Assembly: GCF_000485595.1 (NCBI RefSeq)
Contig: NW_014577943.1
Coordinates: 106,849-130,540 of the forward strand
DNA length: 23,692 bases
DNA from: Priapulus caudatus
Lineage: Eukaryota > Priapulida > Priapulimorpha > Priapulimorphida > Priapulidae
Direction of reading: 5' to 3'
How positions within the stretch are numbered: position 1 is the first letter of the stretch; every line of letters begins with the position of its first letter. Made by a program: the position numbers and the translations under genes. This document shows positions 10,001 through 17,158 of the stretch, piece by piece. The notes below the pieces were generated by a model. That model was not told where the DNA came from and ran no database searches. It was given only the letters and a program-made list of their open reading frames with translations.

Positions 10001-13000
10001 CTCCTCTCTCTCTCATTTCTCTCGTCGACACTCTCGTCGCCTCAGTCTCTTCTCTCTCCCTCTCGTTCTGTCCCTTCTCCTTCTCTCTCTCTCTCTCTCT
10101 CATCGTCTCTCTCTCTCGTCTCCTCTCTCTCTCATCCTCTCTCTCTCTCTCATCATTCTCTGCTCGCATCTCTCTTCTCCCCCTCGTCTCTCTCTCTCTT
10201 CTCTCTCTCTCTTCTTTCCTCTCTCGTCTCTCTCCACCATCTCTCTCGCTTCCTCTCTCTCTCTCGTCTCTCTCTCTTCTCTTCTCTCTCCGTCTCTTCC
10301 TCTCCCGTCTCACTCTCATGCTCTCTCNNNNNNNNNNNNNNNNNNNNNNNNNTTTATCTCAATAGTCACCCTTCATCTTACCAAGCGATGAAACAGTTCT
10401 GGAAATTGACTTTTCCACTTTGTAGCTTTGCCCTTGACGAACCTGACTACCGACACGAGATTAAGTTTCCTGATGGCTTTGATCGCCAAGAAGTGGTTTC
10501 GCAAGGTCACGCAACACGTAGATGTCGGTTTATCGCGACTGCGCGAACCTTTCTCAAGTTTTCCACGAAACATCCGCGACAGCGTCGAGTTGGAACCAGC
10601 AGCTCCTACTAGGACCTTGCGGCCTGACCAACTTTCCACTAGCGTTCGCAGTACATTTTCATGGCATTACACTAACCTCGGCACCCGTATCGATTTTCCA
10701 CACGATGAACGAATCTGCTATCTTTACTTCGCTTTTGCCACGAAGATCCCCCTCTGGTTGAGATTGTAGTGCTCCATGAAAGCCGATGAGGGTCACCCTC
10801 CGCAACCAACCTCGTTGACTGATTGCGAATTCGGCAATACATTTTGAAGTGGCCAATTTTTCTTGCAAAAATGGCATTCTACACCTTTGGCTGGACACGG
10901 CTTTTTCTCATGCGGCGGTTGTCCACAGTTGGGACACGAGCTTCCCGCAGCCTGCTTTCTAGGGCTGAAACTGCTTCTGACTGCTACCACTGTATGGCGG
11001 TGTAGGCGGTGACGTTTGGGACGCCATGAGCATCTCGTCGTTTCTGGACTTTGGCGACCTCCGCCGGCATGGGGGAGGCGCTCCCTCGCAGAATGCCCTG
11101 TTGCTTGCGAATGGTTTCGCTCTGGCGAGCCTTGTCCATGCGGTTCTAAGCGACAAGTTCTGCGTCAAGTTGCAGACGCTCTGACAAATCTGCCGTCCTT
11201 TAAGTCCTACACAATCCTATCCGGATTAACTCGTCATGCAGTGTACCGAAGCTCGCACTTTTCCGCAAGAGTGAAAAGATCGGTGATGAACGAATCCACA
11301 GTTCACCCTCCTTCTGGAAACGTTGATTGAATTTTGGCCCGTTCAAAAATGACATTCTTCTTCGGCACAAAATATCTATCCAGTTTAGCTTTAGTGAGTT
11401 CGTAACTCTTGTTTCTCATCCTCGCGTTAGATTCAGTGACATTAGAATATCCTCGCTTCATCACCCATTGAGTAGATGAGGTGTCTATTTGTTCTGGCTC
11501 TCCTTTTCTGAGAGGCCTAGACACTTGTCTGAATCTATCGAAACCGTCTGATCCATTTTGACCAGCCCTCCGGCTTCCTAAAGTCGAATGACTCAGGTGG
11601 TTGGACTTGGAACTGTGCCATAGTCACTACTACCGGGAAGGGCAGAACGTGTGTAAAGTTCCACAGATAGTCAGAAAAGTCACTGCTCCTCGAAAATCCA
11701 GTAAGGATCAGAGACTAACGGCGCGTGTAGCAGTGCCACTAATTACCGCATTGACTTGTCTACCACATAGACATGGGCAAACTGAGAAAACTGGGGCATC
11801 ACCACTGTCCTATTCACTGGTCCCGTCTCTTTACGATTCTGACACCATGTTGAGTCAGGAGGTTATCTTGTGGGCGTTAATTAGACACAAATAATGAGAT
11901 AGGACAAAAGCCTTGCGTTAACAAAAAACCATGTTTATTCGCGTTCCCCCCAACCTCCTAGGTGCAGCACATGCAGTGCTGATAACTTGTTGACACAAGA
12001 ACAGATAATTATGAATAATACAACAGTTGGCACCAAATAAAAAGGCACTCAGAATCCAAAATAATCGGACGTCTTATTCTTACCTACACACCCATACAAC
12101 TGGCAAAATTGTCAAGAAACACATGTAGCCTCTGTTCACTGACATTGTTGAATGCCTCCATTCAGTAAAACCCCACCTTCTTTGCAAAATCATGATGAAT
12201 TTCTTTAAAACATACTAAAATTATAACACTTTATCTACTAAAATGTGGAAAATACAGCGGGGTTGTGTCAGTGCGTTAATTTCACCTCTTATATGTATAA
12301 AACCTTTTGGAAAAATGGCGTGTGTCTGTCTGTAACCATCGGCTGGGAAATCCTTTGGCTTTTAATAACACATTTTCTTGCAGGTCTGAAGATCATGTTT
12401 TAGGAGACCAGGAAAAAGTGTGTGCAATGGCTTTATGTTTTGTGCTGCAAAGGATACTAGATTTTTGTGTAAGTTTTCTATTGATTATTCCAGTATTATT
12501 CTAAAGCTTTTCCTACAAGTGTTTGCTTTAACATACGAAATCAGGAAGAATAATAGCCGCGTTCACACGGAGCAACAAATTCGGTATTTAGCATTCACAC
12601 TAAGCAAAAATGCGCGGTCCAACAATACGGAATCTAAATATATGCCGTATTTGTTTAAATACGCGGCTTCCCAGATGCCGAATTACTTCTCGTGCTTGAG
12701 AAATTCCGAATCTCTTGGACCGCATATTTCTCTTGTCTGAACGCAACTGAACGCAAATACGGCATTTCTGAAGCCGCGTATTTTATAGACTGGTCCGCGC
12801 GCAACAGTTCCATTCACGTTACACTGACACGAGTGGAACTGTCGAGTGCGGACTATAGTCTACGTATTCTGCCGTCGTCGTTGCTGTGCATTGATTAATT
12901 GTTCACTTGATTGTTCGCTTGGACACATTGTTTTTTTTTCAACTCTCAGCTTGCAAGTAAATAAATACGGCATTTCTGAAGCCGCGAAACAGTGTGTGAA

Positions 13001-16000
13001 CGCTCGGGTAGAGTAAGTCGCGAATTTGTCTCAGATTCGGTAGCTCGCAAATACAGAATTTCATAAATACGGAGTCTCGTGTGAACGCAGCTAATAGCAA
13101 TGGCTGCATCTTTTTTCCTTCAGAGGGATGATTCATTTTTTGCTCGTGAGCTTCGTGAGAAGCTGACTCTTATAATAGCAACCAGTGAGATGGAAAATTT
13201 CTCAATGTCTCTCAGCCCTACGTCTCTGCTGAGATTCATAAAATTATATCATGGGTACATGTTTGAAGAAATTGGGTAAGTCTGTGTCTTTAATGTATGT
13301 GAACATGCCTGCTGAATCAATACTTTGCGTTAAAGACCCTGCGAAAGCAAAAAAATGTGTCTGTTACACATAGTAATGTATAGATTTGTTATTTTTCAAC
13401 TATTGTGATGTCCAGCCCTAGTGTTTACGTTTTGTATCGATGCTGACTCCATGTGTGCAATGTGACGCATGCGTGAGCGGACATCCGGGAATAAGAAATA
13501 AAGGAGCAGCGGGAATGGATTGGACAGAAACGAGGTGTTATAATCTTCGGAGTTCAATTATGGTTTGATATCATCAATCAACAAACAATAAGAACATTAC
13601 AACTATATGCATGCATCAATACAAAAATTTATACAGCGCTCTAAACGTATTTTTGCCGCGATTTTGTAATAGAACTACGCGAAGAACGCGTCTCTCGTGA
13701 CATGACGCGGTTGAACGAAATACGAGTCGGCTCATGGTAACATTGTGCAGTAAACCATTTCATATTTACTGGGAAAAATGAAAAAAAACTGCTTAAAAAT
13801 CAAGTTGTGTGTTAGAATTGAAAAATTTTGTGAATAAAGAGGCATAACTCATAAAATACGGCACTTAATAGCAATCCCTGACGAGCTTTTTTACAGCAAT
13901 ATGTTACCATTAAAACGAGTGCAGAATTAAATTATTCCGTGTTGTAATCACAGAGAAATATCGATTTATACATCGGCTATTATGTCAGAAACCGAAACGG
14001 AGAAATCAGCGTTTTTCTATTTTCCACAATGATCGACCGCCTGTGTGCAAAATGGGTGAACGTATGTGAAACATCTACTGTTAGTACTTACTGTGACATA
14101 TCCATGACTAACTGACACTACTAAATTGGTAAAATGTTCAATGCACCTTGAGAAATTGTGAGAAGTTACGAGGTTACCATCGCAATTTCATGCAAAACGC
14201 GCGAACACCGCCCATTGCCTGACGTCACTAAGCTATATGTCAACAAACGCGCGCCTAATATAAGGTAGGTGAAAGAACTATTTTGGGCAGCGTGCGATAG
14301 TTTAACCTATCACTGGCAGATAACAGCTGTAGAAGGGTTGATGGTGAATGATACTGGCTTAGTGAATATCGTGAAAATGGTTGTATCATGTCTCTGACGT
14401 GTGCACGGATAATCAGTACGCTCTGAAAGTTCACATGTATCGTTATATGGAGAAATGAGCATGTACTGTACAGCAGTGGCACATAGTGTTAGCCATCGAA
14501 TAAAGTTGAAAATGAAAAATCGGTAAAATTTTGCCTAAAACCTTGAGAGTAACCTTAACTTAATGTGGCGTGTCTTGATATGATGGGAGATGACGGAGGG
14601 GTGGGACAGGGTTTAGGTGCGTTCAAATCGACGTATGTGTCTTCACATCACACATTTGACGGCTTGCAGGCGACAGACTGCATGGTTATTCCCGGAGCTA
14701 AACCCCCTTCAGACTGCGACTGCCGTGATGGTTACTGCTATGTCAGTCTGCATCTACATGTTAGAATCTGCTGTGCCTCCAATCGTCCTTTCAGTATTTA
14801 AGAAAGCAGATGATGAGCGTACCCAGGTGATTAGCAAGTTGACCTATCCATCTGGGTGAGATAAGCATGCGCCAGTTTGATATTGCTGCTAGATCAGTCA
14901 GCCTGGACTATAGTTTATATACATATTTTTCTCGTGTGCATGCCAAATTGTCCGACTTTGTGGCAACTCTTTGCCAAGCATTGTCTTTTAAAAGCATCCT
15001 GTCACAACACTGATCAGTTAGATCTGCCTGTCAGTCACACCAGACAAATGGGTCAGCTTAATTATTATGACGTGGTTCCTTTTTTCATGTGCTGAAACAC
15101 ATTCATTTGTTGTAACTGTCAGCAAGTTCACAGATCATTTGAGAAATATGTCATGATATACTGGAATATGTCATATCAAATGACTAGAACATATAATATA
15201 AAATTAGAGTGTATATTGGGGAGTACAAAATGACCAAGTGTTTGCATGATGTATGTGTTTTTGTGTGGCTTTAATCATAGCATAGCCTATTTGATGTGTT
15301 TACTTGTCTACGTTTATTGAATACATTGAGCTGTCATCTTGTGGTATTTACTGCTTGTCTGTTAATGTTGCACCAGGAAAGTAGAAGATTCAAAGACTTT
15401 GGCAACAACGCATTTTTCAAGAAAGATTACTCAAAGGCACTACATCGCTATACAGATGCCATCGAGTTAAATCCATTCAATCACATCGTTTACGGAAATC
15501 GGGCACAGGTAAACTGCTAAATATACTTTTTAGGGAACATGCAACAAGCAAGTTTGTGTTGTGTGTAAATGATTAAAAGGTTCCATCTGAATACTACTAA
15601 GGCAGTGGTTCCCAACCAGGTGCGGGCATGCCACATTGGTGCAGCAAAAGAGGATGGCAAGTGTGGCGGAAAGTTTCAAAGACAAACAAAGAAACATTTA
15701 AACATTCAAAGAAACATTTTCAAAAAATTTATGTGCCAAAAATAAATATGAAGGTCATTTTCTCATTAGATTTATTTTGTTACATGTGATATAATATTGT
15801 AAATATATGTATAGAATTAGAAACTGGTCGAATTTTCCAGAAGTTTCTAGATTTCATGCCATCTCCCTTTGTATTCAGTGCAGTTTTAAATAGTATCGTG
15901 TGTTATTTTTGCATTTATTTGTAAGATTTATTATACTTTCTGTATGTCCTATGATCATATAAAGTAGTTGTGCTCTATGTTATGAATCAAGCACTGCTAG

Positions 16001-16429
16001 GAGTTGTTTTTTTTTGTTTTTGAATATAATTCTTATCATGAAAAAATTTAGTGTGCTGCGAGTAAATTTATATTCCAAAAGTGCGGCCCAGAGAAAAAAG
16101 TTTGGGAACCACTGTACTAAGGCGTGTTTTTGTATATTTACGGTCATCTCATCCCTTTCCTACTGAAGTGCTAAACTTTCCGGCATGTAAGAAACAACTT
16201 ATAAGATGTGTAAGAAATTACCTGTATGGTGTGTAAGAAATCACCTGTAATGCATGTAAGAAATAGCCTGTGTGCTGTATAATTAAGAATAAGAAAGTAC
16301 ATGTGAGCTTTGTGAGAAATGGCTGCTTCACATTGTCATGCATTGCAGGTGTACATTGAAATGGAGAAGTACTCGAGTGCGAGATCAGACTGCTTCCGTG
16401 CAATGCTTCTGGACGAAACCTGGCCAAAG
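1024..16429 (+). CDS. TPR-repeat protein, N-terminal part (eight exons; TTC3-like)
   Basis: Spliced model: 1024-1058, 2029-2065, 3706-3839, 12384-12468, 13124-13275, 14670-14826, 15377-15508, 16349-16429. Every junction is GT-AG, the exit phase of each exon equals the entry phase of the next (2,0,2,0,2,0,0), and the sum is 813 nt = 271 codons with no stop. Residues 1-200 are a mostly helical region without a recognised domain. Residues about 204-271 form two TPR repeats, with GNNAFFKKDY, ALHRYTDAIELNP, VYGNRAQ and a second helix pair ending in DETWPK. TPRs are helix-turn-helix protein-binding modules. The DETWPK ending and the location of the first TPR near residue 204 resemble the N-terminus of the E3 ligase TTC3, from recalled family pattern only. 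Exons 5-8 are strong and exons 1-4 rest mainly on phase logic. The C-terminal part is not found in the window; the following intron holds a 5.4-kb retrotransposon. Confidence 0.6.
1348..1837. mobile_element. Non-autonomous hAT-like element
   Basis: The ends are CAGGGTTCTCCC at 1348 and its exact complement GGGAGAACCCTG ending at 1837. Flanking AAATG (1343-1347 and 1838-1842) may be the target duplication, though hAT elements usually make 8 bp. It sits in intron 1, has no transposase ORF, and includes a C/T-rich tract. Confidence 0.6.
1723..1808 (+). repeat. Polypyrimidine (CCCCT-rich) tract
   Basis: About 85 bases of almost pure C and T, mostly CCCCT/CCCTC units, inside the hAT-like element. 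Confidence 0.85.
2029..2065 (+). CDS. TPR gene exon 2
   Basis: A 37-nt micro-exon between acceptor ATCTTGCAG and donor AAAAG|GTTAGT. Entered at phase 2 and left at phase 0 it reads TLIEAVKRSQK, which joins exon 3 smoothly. Its shortness makes it uncertain on its own. Confidence 0.45.
2236..2571. mobile_element. MITE with GGCCA termini
   Basis: The left arm (2236-2280) GGCCACAATTAAAAAAATC ... CCTCACCCGACC matches the complement of the right arm (about 2525-2571), which ends GGGTGAGGGCAAAC ... TTATGGCC. TCA flanks both ends (2233-2235, 2572-2574), a possible 3-bp target duplication. 336 bp, no ORF, in intron 2. Confidence 0.7.
2665..2733. repeat. Short inverted repeat (mini foldback)
   Basis: GCGCACATTGCC at 2665-2676 pairs with GGCAATGTGCG at 2723-2733. 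Between them lies a near-palindrome CGAACAAATGTTCG (2689-2702). Possibly a very short MITE; no ORF. Confidence 0.55.
3240..3600. repeat. AGATCTTCTT satellite-like tract, AT-rich block and long hairpin
   Basis: 3240-3330 repeats AGATCTTCTT/AGATAG units. 3410-3600 is TA-rich (ACATTATATAT units). A perfect 12-bp stem TTAATAATGACA (3507-3518) with a T5 loop pairs with 3524-3535 and extends imperfectly to about 3493-3549. It lies in intron 2 just upstream of exon 3. Confidence 0.7.
3706..3839 (+). CDS. TPR gene exon 3
   Basis: Acceptor CCCTTTTCTTCCAG and donor TGCAG|GTAGAA bound 134 nt. In the phase 0 to 2 frame it encodes an amphipathic segment including SSAEIDLLDRVTKIVAIDG. A second frame is also open across the exon, but it looks like a compositional shadow (rich in R, Q, H) and dead-ends at exon 4. 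Confidence 0.55.
4080..4305. mobile_element. Foldback/MITE-like element with telomere-like core
   Basis: The left end GAAGGGGTCGTTG ... ACTACATATATATACCCG (4080-4121) matches the complement of the right end, CGGGTACATATATGTAGT ... AACGACCCTTC (ending 4305), over about 45 bp with small differences. The core holds CCCTAA repeats at 4179-4210. No ORF. The arms differ in sequence from those of the element at 603-872. Confidence 0.7.
4179..4210 (+). repeat. Interstitial telomere-type CCCTAA tract
   Basis: Five near-perfect CCCTAA units inside the foldback element at 4080-4305. Confidence 0.85.
4306..4464. other. Unassigned intron sequence
   Basis: Single-copy looking sequence between the foldback element and the minisatellite. 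Nothing recognised. Confidence 0.3.
4465..4822. repeat. Minisatellite, about 72-bp unit, about five copies
   Basis: Each unit carries ATCCTCATGGTGGGTACA, then ATAGCCTGTGTCGTGTGATG and TACGCCCATCC. Copies differ mainly by one-base gaps, for example ATTGTTTACT versus ATTGTTACT, more like read noise than natural divergence. Open frames on both strands here are repeat artefacts. Confidence 0.8.
4941..5403. repeat. CTG/ACT-rich degenerate trinucleotide repeat
   Basis: About 460 bases dominated by GCTGCTGCT and GCTACTACT triplets with occasional GATGCT. All frames yield low-complexity peptides (poly-Ala/Leu/Cys forward, poly-Ser/Ala/Val reverse), so open frames are expected by composition. A short GACGAGC repeat precedes it at 4848-4876. 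Confidence 0.8.
5440..5600. other. CpG-rich, GC-rich block
   Basis: Dense CG dinucleotides, including GGCGCGGCGCGGGCCGCGG and tandem GGTGC units. This contrasts sharply with AT-rich surroundings. It could be a CpG-island-like promoter or simply GC-rich low complexity; no transcript evidence can be seen. Confidence 0.35.
5655..5940. repeat. Two-copy imperfect tandem repeat
   Basis: CTTGTCATCGTTCT followed by CAAAAAA and a G-rich stretch occurs at 5664 and again at 5786. Each copy ends with a CCGCCGG(A/G)GAAA block (5756 and 5922). The copies diverge, and a G-run (5719-5746) separates them. Confidence 0.65.
5955..6190. repeat. Minisatellite, 25-30 bp unit, about eight copies
   Basis: The unit is GGGGACCTTTGCCTTCC followed by CCTCCATC or CCTCCGTC. 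Spacing varies through small insertions. Proline- and glycine-rich open frames on both strands are by-products of the repeat. Confidence 0.85.
6238..6258 (+). repeat. Short interstitial CCCTAA tract
   Basis: ACTAACCCTAACCCTAACC immediately after the minisatellite. No flanking inverted repeats were found here, unlike the other telomere-like tracts. Confidence 0.7.
6259..7137. other. Intron sequence with GT/CA hairpin
   Basis: No gene recognised. 6820-6900 consists of GT-rich then AC-rich runs (GTGCGTGTACACACATACAC and neighbours) that can fold into one hairpin. A perfect palindrome TAATTGCAATTA lies just before it (6804-6815). A short GCCGCTGCTGCCGCCGCG run lies near 6670. Confidence 0.4.
7139..7159 (+). 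repeat. (CAG)7 microsatellite
   Basis: Seven uninterrupted CAG triplets. The surrounding frame is not supported as coding. Confidence 0.9.
7160..7670. other. AT-rich unassigned intron sequence
   Basis: T-run at 7270-7282, TATATA runs, and repeated ATCATTTATATA/ATCATATAAATC strings near 7570-7620. Nothing coding recognised. Confidence 0.4.
7674..7720. promoter_or_regulatory. Paired CRE-like sites plus inverted CCAAT box (candidate promoter)
   Basis: GACGTCATCAC occurs twice (7674-7684, 7689-7699). The second copy includes a perfect palindromic CRE, TGACGTCA (7688-7695), the consensus for CREB/ATF bZIP factors. GATTGGTC (7714-7721) contains the inverted CCAAT box bound by NF-Y. CRE and CCAAT within 20-40 bp is a common promoter arrangement. 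The transcript driven, if any, is unknown; chance occurrence is possible. Confidence 0.35.
7722..8576. other. Unassigned intron sequence
   Basis: The open frame at 7876-8151 shows no recognisable domain and lacks convincing splice or start context. A small inverted pair, ACATGGCGTGGCATTATGCC, lies near 8152. Nothing else identified. Confidence 0.3.
8577..8773 (-). CDS. Possible minus-strand terminal exon, unknown product
   Basis: On the minus strand, acceptor GAAATCACTTACAG is followed by about 65 open codons ending in TGA at 8577. The peptide is Cys/Trp-rich (CWPPASKCWHKP, AYKCC) and the stretch is much richer in GC than its surroundings. No family is recognised. It could be the last exon of a small gene nested in intron 3 or a chance open frame; the CRE/CCAAT cluster is on the wrong side to be its promoter. 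Confidence 0.25.
8774..9844. other. Intron sequence with CT and TA microsatellites
   Basis: 8873-8915 is CT-rich and 8916-8997 is TA-rich; TATATATATATA recurs at 9162. A G-run tract (GGGGGGAGGGGGGAGG) lies near 9474-9497. No gene recognised. Confidence 0.4.
9845..10327 (+). repeat. Long degenerate (CT)n tract ending at an assembly gap
   Basis: About 480 bases, nearly all C and T in TCTC units broken by single bases. The minus-strand open frame rich in Arg-Glu repeats is purely compositional. The tract ends directly at the N run, so its true length is unknown. Confidence 0.9.
10328..10352. other. Assembly gap, 25 N
   Basis: Exactly 25 Ns. A fixed-size placeholder is likely, so the real distance between the CT tract and the retrotransposon fragment is not known. 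Confidence 0.95.
10376..11621 (-). pseudogene. gag-protease remnant of minus-strand Ty3/gypsy
   Basis: Gag begins at the minus-strand ATG complementary to 11619-11621 (MAQFQVQPPESFDFRKPEGW), then loses frame within 30 codons. The fragment at 11524-11303 contains DRYFVPKKNVIFERAK, a typical gypsy gag motif. A first knuckle CPNCGQPPHEKKPC (CX2CX4HX4C) is followed by a second Cys pair, CHFC, whose remainder lies in another frame after an A-run. Protease motif IDTGAEVSV is followed by a stop. The 10639-10376 frame continues into the pre-RT spacer (KWKSQFPELFHRL). Several frameshifts and stops make it non-functional. Confidence 0.75.
11834..11847 (-). other. Primer binding site of minus-strand gypsy element
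   Basis: Minus strand TGGTGTCAGAATCG abuts the LTR end. The first 11 bases equal the complement of the tRNA-Leu 3' end (TTCTGACACCA); the rest has diverged. Confidence 0.55.
11848..12200 (-). repeat. Presumed 5' LTR of minus-strand gypsy element (outer edge unknown)
   Basis: The inner edge is set by the primer site: plus-strand TGTTGAGTCAGG, i.e. the LTR ends CCTGACTCAACA. AATAAA on the minus strand (complement of 11934-11939) fits a polyadenylation signal about 90 bases before the LTR end. There is no second copy in the window, so the outer boundary is a guess. Confidence 0.4.
12384..12468 (+). CDS. TPR gene exon 4
   Basis: Acceptor CATTTTCTTGCAG and a consensus donor TGT|GTAAGT. Only the phase-2 entry avoids an early stop; it encodes 28 residues including EKVCAMALCFVLQRILDFC and exits at phase 0, matching exon 5. 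It follows an 8.5-kb intron. Confidence 0.6.
12556..13091. mobile_element. MITE with GCGTTCACACG termini, filling intron 4
   Basis: Left end GCCGCGTTCACACG at 12556 and right end CGTGTGAACGCAGC at 13091 are inverted copies. TAATA(GC) occurs at both edges (12551, 13092), a probable target duplication. Inside are a 24-bp direct repeat (12755-12778 and 12963-12986), a 20-bp arm hairpin (12793-12812 with 12834-12853, 17 of 20 paired), and GGTCCAA/TTGGACC near 12618 and 12716. No ORF. Superfamily uncertain (Harbinger- or hAT-like). Confidence 0.75.
13124..13275 (+). CDS. TPR gene exon 5
   Basis: Polypyrimidine acceptor TTTTTTCCTTCAG and strong donor GG|GTAAGT. The 152 nt encode a charged then hydrophobic helical stretch (RDDSFFARELREKLTLIIA ... 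SLLRFIKLYHGYMFEEI). A MITE ends only 32 bases upstream of the exon. Confidence 0.75.
13276..14669. other. Intron 5 of the TPR gene
   Basis: No transposon ends or coding regions recognised. It is AT-rich overall; a CRE-type TGACGTCA lies near 14220 and GCGCGC-containing strings near 14200-14255. Confidence 0.5.
14670..14826 (+). CDS. TPR gene exon 6
   Basis: Acceptor GGCTTGCAG gives the one base needed to complete the Gly codon from exon 5. The exon encodes 52 further codons including ATAVMVTAMSVCIYMLESA and ends at ACCCAG|GTGATT, phase 0, as exon 7 requires. A second donor at 14856 (GG|GTGAGA) would give phase 2 and does not fit the CAG acceptor of exon 7; it could be an alternative splice. 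Confidence 0.7.
15377..15508 (+). CDS. TPR gene exon 7 (first TPR repeat)
   Basis: Acceptor GTTGCACCAG and donor CAG|GTAAAC, both phase 0, enclose 44 codons. The TPR signature is clear: FKDFGNNAFFKKDYSKAL, then YTDAIELNP and the start of the next repeat, HIVYGNRAQ. Small and large residues sit at the usual helix-packing positions. Confidence 0.85.
15603..16114. mobile_element. Non-autonomous hAT (Charlie-type) MITE, 512 bp
   Basis: Begins CAGTGGTTCCCAA and ends TTGGGAACCACTG, a 13-bp perfect terminal inverted repeat typical of hAT elements. It is flanked by a perfect 8-bp direct repeat TACTAAGG (15595-15602 and 16115-16122), the target-site length expected for hAT. AT-rich, no ORF. Inserted in intron 7. 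Confidence 0.92.
16349..16429 (+). CDS. TPR gene exon 8 (second TPR repeat)
   Basis: Acceptor ATGCATTGCAG and donor CCAAAG|GTACTC, both phase 0, enclose 27 codons that complete the second TPR: VYIEMEKYSSARSDCFRAML followed by LDETWPK. No following exon is recognisable in the window. Confidence 0.8.
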
Positions 16430-16528
16430 GTACTCTGCACTCATGAGCAAGGTCTTCACGCTCATGCTATCCACAGCTGTTAAAACGTCGATGTCTATTC
16501 TTTGCACTGAAAACTTTGGGGTGATACT

Positions 16529-16565
16529 CCATTAGGAGTGTTCCCAACTTTAATGTCATTAATTA
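16529..16565. mobile_element. Left half of an inverted-repeat element split by the gypsy insertion
   Basis: CCATTAGGAGTGTTCCCAAC and following bases (16529-16563) are the inverted counterpart of 22043-22079 (ATTAATGAC ... AAAGTTGGGAAACACCC ... TAATGG). About 30 of 37 positions match. Removing the LTR element and one ATTA rejoins a roughly 150-bp element. Confidence 0.75.
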
Positions 16566-16910
16566 TGTAATAGGCGTGCGGTATTATTGTCGAGACAGGC
16601 TTCCGTAGAACGAAGCTGGGTTACAGATGCTACGTGTTGTTCCCATGGTTACACCCTGTACCTAGAATTTCATGTTTTTCTTAAATCTGTAGAATTACCG
16701 ATTATACATCATAGCTATTATTTACTAGTAATAAGTCATAGCTTATTTGTTGATCCACCTTCCTCTGAAATAGGTCGTTACGCTGAAATTGTTGTGACAC
16801 TGTTTTACCCATGATGCTCTGACCGGCATGTAAGCTGGTGTACGCCGCCATATTGCAATACGCCAATGGTGTTGTTCCGTCTATAGCGCCGTTCCGCAAC
16901 CCGCTTAACA
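16566..16910 (+). repeat. 5' LTR (345 bp, shortened)
   Basis: Starts TGTAATAGGCG and ends CCGCTTAACA directly before the primer site. Relative to the 581-bp 3' LTR it lacks about 236 bp after the CCATATTGCA region, including the AATAAA-bearing segment. Confidence 0.9.
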
Positions 16911-16929
16911 TGGTGTCAGAAGTGGGATT
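16911..16929 (+). other. Primer binding site, tRNA-Leu
   Basis: TGGTGTCAGAAGTGGGATT is the exact complement of the 3' end of a metazoan tRNA-Leu (AATCCCACTTCTGACA plus CCA). It directly abuts the 5' LTR, with zero spacing. Confidence 0.88.
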
Positions 16930-17158
16930 ATGCCGAGATCAAGTCCCCTGGTGATGGTGGATCAAGCTTCTTGGTGATCGTCCAGACCAACTACCTGGAG
17001 AATCTGCATTTCAAGATATGGGTTGCAATGGTTGTTTCACCCATGCTGTATAACTGATGTTGTTGTGAACCTGAGTGTTTATAGTTATTCTGCATGCATT
17101 TTGTAACCATATCGCTGTGTGTACTCCATTACTGCTGTGTTGTATCTCTTCTTTGATA

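Larger units (their letters stand above)
10353..11847 (-). mobile_element. Decayed Ty3/gypsy internal region (5' part)
   Basis: Reading on the minus strand: primer binding site (11847-11834), untranslated leader, gag remnant from 11621, two zinc knuckles (about 10955-10840), protease with DTGA (about 10691), and the segment leading toward RT, up to the gap. RT, RNase H, integrase and the second LTR are missing, either deleted or lost in the gap. It is not the same copy as the element at 16566 and carries many more frameshifts. Confidence 0.75.

Noticed and set aside
9825-10319. 164-codon minus-strand open frame rich in Arg-Glu
   Set aside because: It is the translation of a CT microsatellite. 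Periodic composition gives open frames without selection.
14827-14855. Longer exon 6 using donor at 14856
   Set aside because: It exits at phase 2, which does not match exon 7's CAG acceptor; the donor after 14826 fits both sequence and phase.
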